This document shows positions 6,919 to 14,430 of a DNA stretch of 16,820 bases, piece after piece. Each line of letters begins with the position of its first letter. Positions within the stretch are counted from its first letter, which is position 1. Under the pieces are notes generated by a model. That model searched no databases, was not told the DNA's origin, and saw nothing but the letters and a program-made list of their open reading frames with translations. The position numbers and the translations under genes were made by a program. The DNA lies in the NCBI GenBank assembly GCA_938009335.1, contig CALLHT010000109.1:1-16820 (forward strand), given 5' to 3'. The DNA is from an uncultured Rhizobiaceae group bacterium (GTDB lineage: Bacteria; Pseudomonadota; Alphaproteobacteria; Rhizobiales; Rhizobiaceae).

Positions 6919-9324
6919 CTATTGTGGAGGATTCTCGAACATCGTGTATTCGAAGAAGCCCATCAGGTTCGGGCTACCTGAGAGATAGTCAGGCAACCAG
7001 AGTGCGATACCCGGCACAAGGAAGATGAACATCAAGCCAATTACCTGAATGACCATGAATTGCATCATGCCGAGGTAAATGTCTTTCAGATCCCACTCCG
7101 GAACAACGCCCTTCAAGAAGTAAGCGGAGAGGGCAACCGGTGGCGATAGCCAAGCCGTTTGCAGGTTCACCGCTACAAGGATCGCGAACCAGATCAGGTT
7201 GATGTTCAGGTCTACCAGCAATGGCACCAGGATAGGCACGATGATCACAACGATCGGCACCCATTCCAATGGCCAACCCAACAGGAAGATTAGCGCCATG
7301 ATCAGGATCAGCATTGTGATCACGGATAGATCGTAGCTTAGAAGCACTTCTGTAAGGAACTTAGGAGTACCCAGTTCAGAGAACACTGCACCGAAGTAGT
7401 TGGATGCTGCGACCAGGAACATGATCAACACAGTGATTTCCAGTGACTTGATCAATGCGTCGTAGAAATCAGGAATGTTGAACTTACGATATCCAACCGA
7501 CAGAACAATCGAACCAAAGGCACCACATGCAGCAGCTTCTGATGGTGTTGCCCAACCTGCGAGGATTGAACCCAAAGCAAATGCAATCAGGATGGTTGGT
7601 GGAACAAGGCCGAGGAAGAATTCACCCCATAGCTCTGAGAAGTAGAAACCGCCCGGTTTGTTCGTCCGCACCCAACGATAGACCGTAACCATTGCGACGA
7701 ACCATGCGAGTGGAACGATAAGACCATCAAGCGGGAAGAGCCCGAAGCCGCTTCCTGTTCCTACAAACATAAGCCAGATCAGCGCTACAATCGAACCCAG
7801 TACCAAGAGAACTTCCAACAGATAATTATCCGAGGTGTCTGGCTGTTCTTCTACAGGAAGAATAGGACCAAGGCTTGGATTAATGATACAGCGGCCAATG
7901 GCATAAATCATGTAGAGCGTTGCCAATAGGATACCCGGCAAGATAGCGGCCTGGAAGAGGGCGATAACGTCTTTCTCCAAAACCGGCCCCATAACGATCA
8001 ACATGATGGATGGCGGGATAAGAATGCCAAGTGTGCCACCCGCTGTAATGGTGCCAGCCGCAAGTCTCACATCATAGCCAGACTTGTTCATGGTACGAGC
8101 AGCCATGATGCCGAGGATTGTAACTGATGCACCCACGATGCCGGTAGCGGCAGCGAAGATGGTCGACACAATCAACACCGCGATGAACAATGCACCGCGT
8201 GTTTTCGACATCATCATCTGGATTGAATTAAACAGACGCTCCATAAGGCCTGCTTTTTCCATCATAATGCCCATGAAGATGAAGAGTGGCACCGCAACCA
8301 GCTGTGTGCTGAGCATGGTTTCATCGGTCTTCAAGGTAAGCAGGAAGCTTGTGATGCCTGAATTGGTGCCCCAAGAGCCAAATACGAAGCCTAGGAAGAC
8401 AAGCGTAAATGAAATCGGAAAACCAACAAAGATCGAGAACAACATTGCTGCCAGCATCAATAGGCCGATGGTTGGTTTGGCAAAATCGAGGCTAGCGCCG
8501 CCGAAGATAGAACCGAATGTGTCTGTGATCCACATGTATCCCAGTGCTAAGACGTTCGGGTCCTCAGCGCGGCGAATATGCCGTGCAATGTCACGATCGA
8601 AGAACACAACGACAAATATGAACGCCAAGATAATGAAGTATGGAATCAGCAGTTTTACGAACTTTGCTTCGCGCTCCTTACCCATCTGGTGGAAAGCGCG
8701 GAAGAGTTCCGGAAAGCCCTGTAAGAAGAGCAAGAATGCGCCTACAGGCATTGCAAGACGGGCAGGCCAAAGAATTGGCGCCCAAGTTGAGTCTCCGGCG
8801 CGTTCGCCGGATTCAAAAGCTCCCCACCAGAAATCGAATGCCGCCCATGAGAAGAACAACATGGCCGGGAAGTAGAATGCCAGATAGAGCGTCGCATCCA
8901 CGGTTGCTTGTGTCTTGGGCGTCCAGTTTCGGAACAGGAAGTCCGCACGAATATGTACACCACGCATAAGTGCGTAAGCTGCAGCAAGCATAAAGAATAC
9001 GCCGCCGGTCATACGCGAAATATCAAACGCCCAAAGGGTAGGGCCTAAGCCAAGATCGCGTGCAAGTTGGTCAAGCCCGTAGCCTGCCAACACGCCAAAA
9101 GCCTTGCGGGAAATTACTTCCCAAACCATGACAATAATCAATGGGATCAGAAGAAGGCAGGTGACACGACCCACCCAGAGATTCAAGACATCGATAGCTG
9201 CCGTGATCGGCCGCTGCCAAGATGTCATATCTTCAGGCGTTTCACCGGGTTGTTCAGCGCGACGTTCCGCGATGGATTCATCGGTAATATCGAGCTTGCC
9301 GATATCTACTTCATCATTGGACAT
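6919..9324 (-). CDS. TRAP transporter permease, fused small (DctQ) and large (DctM) subunits
   Basis: An 801-residue inner-membrane protein that couples sodium gradient energy to uptake of the solute delivered by the periplasmic binding protein. A soluble N-terminus of about 40 residues is followed by a DctQ domain (about 45-230; GVHIRADFLF and PARLAMPVGAFLLFLQG are typical). A linking helix near 225-245 joins the DctM domain (about 285-790), with GGTLGILIPPSIMLIVMG, GWATPSEAAACGAFG and NLQTAWLSPPVALSAYFLKG. The DctM part is longer than the usual ~430 residues because of an insert near 480-580 with about two extra helices, as in the large mannitol/chloroaromatic-type TRAP subfamily. GGGAGG precedes the ATG. 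It follows dctP after a terminator-like hairpin and precedes hpsN, so it probably imports the diol or sulfonate oxidised there. Confidence 0.92.
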   Translation of the reverse strand: MSNDEVDIGKLDITDESIAERRAEQPGETPEDMTSWQRPITAAIDVLNLWVGRVTCLLLIPLIIVMVWEVISRKAFGVLAGYGLDQLARDLGLGPTLWAFDISRMTGGVFFMLAAAYALMRGVHIRADFLFRNWTPKTQATVDATLYLAFYFPAMLFFSWAAFDFWWGAFESGERAGDSTWAPILWPARLAMPVGAFLLFLQGFPELFRAFHQMGKEREAKFVKLLIPYFIILAFIFVVVFFDRDIARHIRRAEDPNVLALGYMWITDTFGSIFGGASLDFAKPTIGLLMLAAMLFSIFVGFPISFTLVFLGFVFGSWGTNSGITSFLLTLKTDETMLSTQLVAVPLFIFMGIMMEKAGLMERLFNSIQMMMSKTRGALFIAVLIVSTIFAAATGIVGASVTILGIMAARTMNKSGYDVRLAAGTITAGGTLGILIPPSIMLIVMGPVLEKDVIALFQAAILPGILLATLYMIYAIGRCIINPSLGPILPVEEQPDTSDNYLLEVLLVLGSIVALIWLMFVGTGSGFGLFPLDGLIVPLAWFVAMVTVYRWVRTNKPGGFYFSELWGEFFLGLVPPTILIAFALGSILAGWATPSEAAACGAFGSIVLSVGYRKFNIPDFYDALIKSLEITVLIMFLVAASNYFGAVFSELGTPKFLTEVLLSYDLSVITMLILIMALIFLLGWPLEWVPIVVIIVPILVPLLVDLNINLIWFAILVAVNLQTAWLSPPVALSAYFLKGVVPEWDLKDIYLGMMQFMVIQVIGLMFIFLVPGIALWLPDYLSGSPNLMGFFEYTMFENPPQ

Positions 9325-9399
9325 AGTCTGGACCTCCCCCGATCCTGTTTGTTTTCGTTATTGGTCAGGGTCACTCACGCGTGGCCATGACAAATAATG

Positions 9400-9426
9400 A
9401 AAAACGGTGGCGATAAATCGCCACCG
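9400..9426 (-). terminator. Intrinsic terminator after the TRAP binding-protein gene
   Basis: On the minus strand a perfect 9-bp stem (CGGTGGCGA/TCGCCACCG) with a four-base TTTA loop is followed by five T, starting about 18 nt after the dctP stop. The permease gene follows on the same strand, so partial termination would make binding protein in excess over membrane subunit, a common arrangement. Confidence 0.82.
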
Positions 9427-9443
9427 CATTATCAGAAAACTGA

Positions 9444-10550
9444 TTACTTCACTGAGTCAGCAAAAGCTTTACCCAATGCAGCGTTAGAAGCCTGAGCGCC
9501 TGCCCAGAAAGGTACTGCGATTGCAGCGAAGTCTTTCTGTGACTGCCAAACTTTAGCGAAGAATGCGTTTTCAGCAGCGTTCTTCTCTAGAGCAGCATTC
9601 GCAGCATTCATGTATGCCGGGAAGTAGTCAGCTGGCGTGTCATGCAAGATAACACCGTGGTTTTCTGTCAGGTCTTTCAGAGCCTTACCGTTTTCATAGA
9701 TGCGGTAAGAGATCGCTTTTGAAAGAGAAGCGTTAGCTGCAACTTCAATTGCTTTCTTCTGAAGGTCTGTCAGGCCGTCATATACATCGCCGTTGATGTA
9801 TAGGTCAGCGTTAACAACAACCTGGTGAAGACCTTGCAAGTAGTAGTGCTTAAGCACTTTCTGGAAACCAAACACTGAGTCAGGCTTCGGGCAGCACCAC
9901 TCAGCCGCATCGATTGTACCGTTCTGCAGAGCAGGAAGGATGTCACCACCGCCCATAGCAACAGAAGCAACACCAATGTCTTTATATGTTTGACCTGGGA
10001 TGCCAGGAGGTGTGCGGAAACGATACTTGCGGAAGTCGTCCATAGATGTGATCGGCTCTTTGAACCAACCCAGAGCTTCTGGACCAACTGGCTGAAGCAT
10101 GAAGCCTTTGACGTTCACGCCCATTTCGTCCCAAAGCTGGTCATATAGCTCACGACCACCACCGTACTGGAACCATGAAAGGAACGCGATGTTGTCGATG
10201 CCAACGCCTGCGCCCGCAACTGGTGAACCGAACAGCATTGCTGCAGGGTGCTTACCTGACCAGTAGTGTGTCCAAGCGAAACCAGCTTCAACAAGGCCTT
10301 TGTCTACAGCGTCAAGAATGTTGTTCTTCGCTGCAACAGCACCGTCTGGAAGTACTTCGAACTTAACTTCGCCACCTGTTAGGTCTGCGACGTCTTTGCC
10401 GAATTCATTTAGCATGAATACTTCGTCAGCTTTTGCTGGAAGCACTGACTGGATGCGAATGACAGTTTCTGCGAATGCTGCAGAAGCAGTCAATGAAAGA
10501 GCAACTGCAGAACCTGCAGCCAGCTTGCTCACTTTTGAAAGAATAGACAT
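9444..10550 (-). CDS. TRAP transporter periplasmic substrate-binding protein (DctP family, TakP-like)
   Basis: Extracytoplasmic solute receptor of 368 residues. The N-terminus is a signal peptide with likely cleavage AFA-ETV after residue 27. The conserved DctP arginine region is YRFRTPPGIPGQ (Arg179). AAEWCCPKPD (Glu217-Trp218) matches the 2-oxoacid/TakP-like branch that pairs with the large permease type found next door. The open frame extends to 10604, but the ATG at 10550 has AAGGGAGG at ideal distance and starts the signal peptide directly, so I use it. A candidate promoter and a palindrome lie upstream and a terminator hairpin follows. The ligand is probably the substrate of the HpsN/SDR/ADH enzymes. 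If DHPS is wrong, a hydroxy or keto acid is the next guess. Confidence 0.93.
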   Translation of the reverse strand: MSILSKVSKLAAGSAVALSLTASAAFAETVIRIQSVLPAKADEVFMLNEFGKDVADLTGGEVKFEVLPDGAVAAKNNILDAVDKGLVEAGFAWTHYWSGKHPAAMLFGSPVAGAGVGIDNIAFLSWFQYGGGRELYDQLWDEMGVNVKGFMLQPVGPEALGWFKEPITSMDDFRKYRFRTPPGIPGQTYKDIGVASVAMGGGDILPALQNGTIDAAEWCCPKPDSVFGFQKVLKHYYLQGLHQVVVNADLYINGDVYDGLTDLQKKAIEVAANASLSKAISYRIYENGKALKDLTENHGVILHDTPADYFPAYMNAANAALEKNAAENAFFAKVWQSQKDFAAIAVPFWAGAQASNAALGKAFADSVK

Positions 10551-10654
10551 GGTTTTCCTCCCTTTTGTCTGTTCCCCTCCGAAGTCACTTTGTTGCGCCA
10601 CCATTTTACCCCGTCGAAGGATCAGGATGATGCTGTTTCACAACAATTCTCCGA

Positions 10655-10669
10655 TGAGACTATGTCTCA
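10655..10669. promoter_or_regulatory. Perfect palindrome, putative IclR operator for dctP
   Basis: TGAGAC-TAT-GTCTCA is a perfect 6-3-6 palindrome 105 nt upstream of the dctP start. The architecture equals that of the KdgR class of IclR-family sites (TGAAAC-N3-GTTTCA as I recall). It overlaps the -10 box of the candidate dctP promoter, as a repressor site would. Two related elements lie beside the divergent iclR gene. Confidence 0.6.
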
Positions 10670-10687
10670 CCATTACATGCGCCGCAA
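10659..10687 (-). promoter_or_regulatory. Candidate sigma-70 promoter of dctP
   Basis: On the minus strand TTGCGG and CATAGT are separated by 17 nt, giving a leader of about 100 nt before dctP. Neither box is a full consensus match, but spacing is optimal and the -10 box lies inside the palindrome at 10655-10669. An AT-rich repeat AAACAA-N4-TTGTTT (10686-10701) overlaps the -35 box. Confidence 0.4.
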
Positions 10688-10715
10688 ACAAATAATTGTT
10701 TAGGGCTCATTCGAG

Positions 10716-11393
10716 TTAGCTTAACCCCGGCACGCCTCCATTTGCTGCGAGATAAGCTAGAATTCCTCTTTCCGGATCGAAGATGCCTTTGTAGAGCATT
10801 TCACCCGATACGTAGATTAGTACAAATAGTCCAAGCCACGAAATCCAAGGGTAACGTGTCAGAAGCTTCATAATCAATGTGGCAAAACAAGCCATTGCGA
10901 TGATTGCAATCGCCAGGCCCACTACCAATTTTGTTTGATCACCATCTGCAATTGCTGCGACAGCCAACACGTTGTCGATTGACATTGAAACGTCGGCCAA
11001 GGTGATGGTCCATAGTGCCGAAGCTAACGATCTGCGCGGTGCGCCAGTGTAACCCGCTTCGAGGTCTTCAGCCGTGCCCATAGCTTCGGCAGCGCGTTCG
11101 TCAGCCTGATCGCGTATCTCTTTGTAGAGGTTCCAACAAACCCAGAAAAGCAATACTGCACCCACTAAGAGTATACCTGGAATTCCGAGCAGTTTCGTCG
11201 CAATCAAGGCAAAAATGACGCGCAGTACAGCTGCAACAACCATCCCGAACAGGATTGCTTTTTTCCGAAGTTCGGGTGCAAGGCCCGCTGCAGCCATCCC
11301 GATGATAAGCGCATTGTCGCCAGACAAAACGATGTCCGCAACGATAATTTTAAAATAGTCAGCAAAGTTAAGCGCGAGCCATTCCATGATCAT
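10716..11393 (-). CDS. TerC-family integral membrane protein, probable metal ion exporter
   Basis: A 225-residue membrane protein with about seven hydrophobic helices. The two repeat motifs of the TerC/YjbE family are plain: DIVLSGDNALIIG (Asp20, Asp26, Asn27) and DVSMSIDNVLAVAAIA (Asp134, Asp140, Asn141), whose acidic residues are thought to bind a divalent cation. Characterised relatives (Alx, YkoY/MeeY) export manganese, some to load secreted enzymes. A charged loop of about 30 residues separates the halves. Its ATG at 11393 overlaps the GMC gene stop (ATGA) and has GGAGG seven bases upstream, so it is translationally coupled to that oxidoreductase. That is unusual for this family and its role in the cluster is unknown. 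No intrinsic terminator follows before dctP. Confidence 0.88.
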   Translation of the reverse strand: MIMEWLALNFADYFKIIVADIVLSGDNALIIGMAAAGLAPELRKKAILFGMVVAAVLRVIFALIATKLLGIPGILLVGAVLLFWVCWNLYKEIRDQADERAAEAMGTAEDLEAGYTGAPRRSLASALWTITLADVSMSIDNVLAVAAIADGDQTKLVVGLAIAIIAMACFATLIMKLLTRYPWISWLGLFVLIYVSGEMLYKGIFDPERGILAYLAANGGVPGLS

Positions 11394-12985
11394 CTGGCGT
11401 CCTCCAAAATCATGTCTGAAGTTTTCTCACCAATCATTATGGCTGGTGCGTTAGTATTGCCTGATACGATGATCGGCATAATCGAGCAGTCGGCAACGCG
11501 AAGCCCTTCTATACCGTGCACGCGCAGGCGCTCGTCCACAACACCCATAGGGTCACCGCCCATTTTGCAGGTTCCTGTTGGATGATAAATTGTAACTGCT
11601 GTATCGCGTGCCCAATTCAGCACTGCATCGTAATCATCGTCCGCAATATGATCTCCTGGACCATGTTCTTCGGTGATGATCGACTTCAACGGTTCCTGTC
11701 TTGCGATCTTGCGTGCGATCCGAATGCCTTCGACGATTGTGTCGCAATCGAGCTTCGTTGAGAGATAATTCGGATGGATTTTCGGGTAATCGCGCATGTC
11801 CGCAGAGGCGAGTTCCAGATGACCGGCACTTTCCGGGCGCATTTGTAGTACCGATGCCGTAAATGCTGAAAACTTATGAGGCCCATCTGCAGGCTTATCT
11901 GCGCTAAAGGGTTGAATGTGGAATTGAATGTCCGGAGTAGCCAGTTCAGGACGAGTTTTTAGAAAGCCTGTTCCCAAGCTTGCTGCCATCGTCATTGGTC
12001 CGGTACGGTTCCAAGCGTATTGAAGACCAATCATGCCTTGTTTGAAGATGTTGCCAATCTCGGTATTAATCGTTGGCACGTTCACCTTGTATACGGGGCG
12101 CGCTTGAAGATGGTCTTGAAGGTTTTTGCCAACCCCCTTCAACTCATGACGCACTTCAATTCCGTGTGGTTTTAAGTCTTCTGCGGCTCCAATCCCAGAT
12201 GTCATCAGAAGTTGTGGAGAACCAATCGCTCCAGAAGATAAGACTACTTCGCGGTTAGCTTTGATTTCTTGCAGTTGGCCTTTTATTCGAACTTTAACAC
12301 CGGTACATTTGTTGCCTTCAAATGTCAGGCCTTCGACTTGCGCGTTTGTGAAAACTTCCAGGTTCGGACGGTTTTTGACCGGATGCAAGTAAGCAACTGC
12401 AGAAGAGCAGCGTTTTCCGTTTTTTGTTGTCAGTTGGAAATATCCCACACCTTCTTGATCCGCGCCGTTGTAGTCGGGGTTTTCTTTGAAACCGGCGTTT
12501 ACAGCGGAATCGATCCAATCATCTACAACTTGCCGGGTTAAGCGGGTGGGGGATACTTGAAGCGGACCATCGCCGCCTCGATATTCATCGCCACCCTCGG
12601 CCCAAGTTTCAGCACGTTTGAAATACGGAAATACATCGTCCCAGCCCCAACCTGCATTACCAAGTTGCCGCCAGCCATCGTAGTCTTCAGCTTGACCGCG
12701 CACATAGAGAAGGCCGTTGATAGAGCTTGAGCCACCGAGAACTTTACCGCGAGGCCAGCTAATAGCGCGTCCATTCAGACCCGGATCTGGTTCCGTGTGG
12801 TATCCCCAATCCGTTTTAGGATTTCCCATCGTCTTAAAATAACCAACAGGAATATGTATCCAGGGAGACGAATCTTTTCCCCCGGCCTCTATAACCGCTA
12901 CTTTGTATCGTGGGTCTGTCGAAAGCCTGTTTGCTAGCACACAGCCTGCTGAACCGGCTCCCACCACAATAAAATCAAAATTCAA
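11390..12985 (-). CDS. GMC-family FAD-dependent alcohol oxidoreductase (choline dehydrogenase-like)
   Basis: Flavoprotein dehydrogenase that oxidises a primary alcohol to an aldehyde, electrons passing through FAD to an acceptor. The FAD-binding GAGSAG spans residues 9-14 of the chosen product. The first GMC signature (GKVLGGSSSINGLLYVRG) falls near 81-98 and the second (GAIGSPQLLMTSGIG) in mid-protein. The C-terminal catalytic pair is His468 (IYHPTGTC) and Asn512 (GNTNAP). There is no ATG at the front. I chose the TTG at 12985 (MNFDFIVVGAGSAG, 531 residues) because GGAGTGAG lies just upstream and homologues begin there. A TTG at 13021 would add 12 residues but overlaps the putative operator. 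It is first in the leftward cluster, opposite iclR. It may oxidise a terminal alcohol of the imported compound or a related alcohol such as choline. Confidence 0.88.
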   Translation of the reverse strand: MNFDFIVVGAGSAGCVLANRLSTDPRYKVAVIEAGGKDSSPWIHIPVGYFKTMGNPKTDWGYHTEPDPGLNGRAISWPRGKVLGGSSSINGLLYVRGQAEDYDGWRQLGNAGWGWDDVFPYFKRAETWAEGGDEYRGGDGPLQVSPTRLTRQVVDDWIDSAVNAGFKENPDYNGADQEGVGYFQLTTKNGKRCSSAVAYLHPVKNRPNLEVFTNAQVEGLTFEGNKCTGVKVRIKGQLQEIKANREVVLSSGAIGSPQLLMTSGIGAAEDLKPHGIEVRHELKGVGKNLQDHLQARPVYKVNVPTINTEIGNIFKQGMIGLQYAWNRTGPMTMAASLGTGFLKTRPELATPDIQFHIQPFSADKPADGPHKFSAFTASVLQMRPESAGHLELASADMRDYPKIHPNYLSTKLDCDTIVEGIRIARKIARQEPLKSIITEEHGPGDHIADDDYDAVLNWARDTAVTIYHPTGTCKMGGDPMGVVDERLRVHGIEGLRVADCSIMPIIVSGNTNAPAIMIGEKTSDMILEDAR

Positions 12986-13004
12986 TTTTTTCTCACTCCA
13001 AGGG

Positions 13005-13042
13005 CTAGACAAATATCTCAATAAATGAGACTTTTTGTCTCG
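13005..13042. promoter_or_regulatory. Two related dyad elements in the GMC/iclR divergent region, putative IclR operators
   Basis: TGAGACTTTTTGTCTCG at 13026-13042 has arms TGAGAC/GTCTC around five T. A degenerate copy, TGAGATATTTGTCTAG on the minus strand, lies at 13005-13020 in inverted orientation five bases away. Both resemble the perfect TGAGAC-TAT-GTCTCA site upstream of dctP, differing mainly in spacer length. Their place between the regulator and the first cluster gene is where an IclR protein would be expected to bind. Confidence 0.5.
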
Positions 13043-13134
13043 CTAATTGATGAAAGCACGATTGTTTGCTCTTCGCAAGACCAATTGTGAATATTTTAAA
13101 AGCTTTATGTTGAGCTCTTTGGGAGGAGAGATTG

Positions 13135-13896
13135 ATGGAAGAGGGCGGCAGAATCCCTACCAATTTAAGAACTTTGCGCATATTGGAGATATTAGGAGGC
13201 GCGGATCGGCCCCTGACACCCACAGAAATTAATGCAGAACTAGGCCTGCCAAAGCAGACCGTTCATAGATTGTGCACAACTCTCGAAAATGAGGGTTACC
13301 TGATTCGAGAGACCAACGGTCGGCGATTGCAACCGAGTTCCCGGCTGAAACATATGGCGTCGGGAATTTTGTACAATACCCGAAGTCAGGTTGCGACGCG
13401 CCAAGTGCTGATTGGTGTTGCGAACTCAATCAACGAGACGGTCAATCTCGTTATCCCGGAAGAAAGCGGGATGATGTATTTGGATCGGGTAGAGACGGAC
13501 TGGCCATTTAGGATTCAATTGCCTGCTGGTTCCAATGTGCCGTTTCATTGTACTGCGAGTGGCAAGACGTTTTTGGCGAGCCTTTCGCCTGCCAAACGCA
13601 AAACCACCATTGAGAGTTTGAAGCTGGAGCCTTTGACGCGAAACACATTTACGGATTCTGATGCCTTGCTGAAAGAAGTCGCCCGCGTGGCAAAACAGGG
13701 CTACGCCATCGACAACGAAGAATTCATGGATGGAATGATCGCCATCGCGGTTCCGGTTTTAGATGGAAAATCAAAATATTGCGGCGCGCTTGCTTTTCAT
13801 GCACCAACTCAGCGGATGGGCATTGAGGCGGCAATGGTGTATCGTAGTGTATTATTGGATGGTGCAAAGCATCTTTCTAAGACGTTCTTTAGCTAA
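13135..13896 (+). CDS. IclR-family transcriptional regulator
   Basis: A 253-residue regulator with an N-terminal winged helix-turn-helix (about residues 10-66; TPTEINAELGLPKQTVHRLCTTLENEGYL) and a C-terminal IclR effector domain (about 80-250). The family hallmark CTASGKTFLA at 139-148 and the YAIDNEEFMDGMIAIAVPV stretch at 190-208 are both present. IclR proteins bind short palindromes as dimers or tetramers and sense small metabolites of the pathway they control. I chose the ATG at 13135 over the TTG just before it because GGGAGGAGAG is well placed. It diverges from the GMC gene and probably controls the leftward cluster through the TGAGAC-type dyads. The gene for a zinc GFA protein follows 24 nt downstream. 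Confidence 0.93.
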   Translation: MEEGGRIPTNLRTLRILEILGGADRPLTPTEINAELGLPKQTVHRLCTTLENEGYLIRETNGRRLQPSSRLKHMASGILYNTRSQVATRQVLIGVANSINETVNLVIPEESGMMYLDRVETDWPFRIQLPAGSNVPFHCTASGKTFLASLSPAKRKTTIESLKLEPLTRNTFTDSDALLKEVARVAKQGYAIDNEEFMDGMIAIAVPVLDGKSKYCGALAFHAPTQRMGIEAAMVYRSVLLDGAKHLSKTFFS

Positions 13897-13920
13897 CAGA
13901 AATTACCCGGAGGAAATTAC

Positions 13921-14328
13921 ATGGGAAAAATCACTGGCTCATGCCTATGTGGCAGCGTTTCAATTGCCGCTGATACAGAAATTAAGATGGCGATGAACTG
14001 TCATTGTACAGATTGTCAGAGTGTGACTGGGTCGGTTCATGGAACCATGGTGTTTGTTGAAGAAGCTGCAGTTCAAGTCACAGGGGAAACGTCTTCATTC
14101 GACCATCCTGCGGATAGCGGTAACACGCTGACCAAAATCTTCTGTCCTAAATGTGGTTCACAGATGATGGGTAAGAATAGCGGACGGGCTGGCGTGCTTG
14201 GTTTGCGGGCAGGGATCATTGATCAGAAAGAATTGATTAAACCCGGAGCAAACATTTATTGCGACAGCGCTGTTCCATCAACTGCAATGGACCCTGACCT
14301 AAAGGCATTCCCGCAAATGCCGGGATAG
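13921..14328 (+). CDS. GFA/CENP-V domain zinc protein (glutathione-dependent formaldehyde-activating family)
   Basis: A 135-residue single-domain protein with the two-zinc cysteine pattern of the family: Cys8 and Cys10 (SCLCGSV), Cys27, Cys29 and Cys32 (CHCTDC), and Cys75 and Cys78 (FCPKCGS). The founding member, Gfa of Paracoccus, was proposed to speed addition of formaldehyde to glutathione, but most relatives have no proven activity, so a specific reaction should not be assumed. GGAGG stands just before the ATG. The 24-nt gap from iclR and the terminator after the gene place it in the regulator's transcript. A link to aldehydes made by the cluster's dehydrogenases is possible but unproven. 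Confidence 0.9.
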   Translation: MGKITGSCLCGSVSIAADTEIKMAMNCHCTDCQSVTGSVHGTMVFVEEAAVQVTGETSSFDHPADSGNTLTKIFCPKCGSQMMGKNSGRAGVLGLRAGIIDQKELIKPGANIYCDSAVPSTAMDPDLKAFPQMPG

Positions 14329-14372
14329 TGCATTCGTTAGTTCTTGCGGTGACATGAGATAAGAGTAATCTG

Positions 14373-14404
14373 AAAAGGCGAGGACCTGAGTCTCCGCCTT
14401 TTTT
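14373..14404 (+). terminator. Intrinsic terminator of the iclR-GFA unit
   Basis: AAAAGGCG pairs with CGCCTTTT, and after one A/C mismatch GGAC pairs with GTCT (one G-T pair) around a CTGA loop. Six T follow the CGCC arm (the last two beyond the stem). It lies 45 nt after the GFA stop codon. Confidence 0.82.
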
Positions 14405-14430
14405 GTTTGTCAGAGTGGAGCGGTTTAGCC

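Noticed and set aside
8084..8875. A 263-codon plus-strand open frame opposite the TRAP permease
   Set aside because: It is antisense to a clear, fully motif-bearing permease gene; its sequence has no recognisable domain and no ribosome site, as expected of a shadow frame.
10686..10701. AAACAA-N4-TTGTTT repeat as a terminator for the TerC gene
   Set aside because: The stem is AT-only and has no following T-run on the minus strand; it fits better as part of the dctP promoter region.
14407..14430. Upstream TTG start for the MFS gene
   Set aside because: It lies directly against the T-run of the iclR-GFA terminator and would have no ribosome site.
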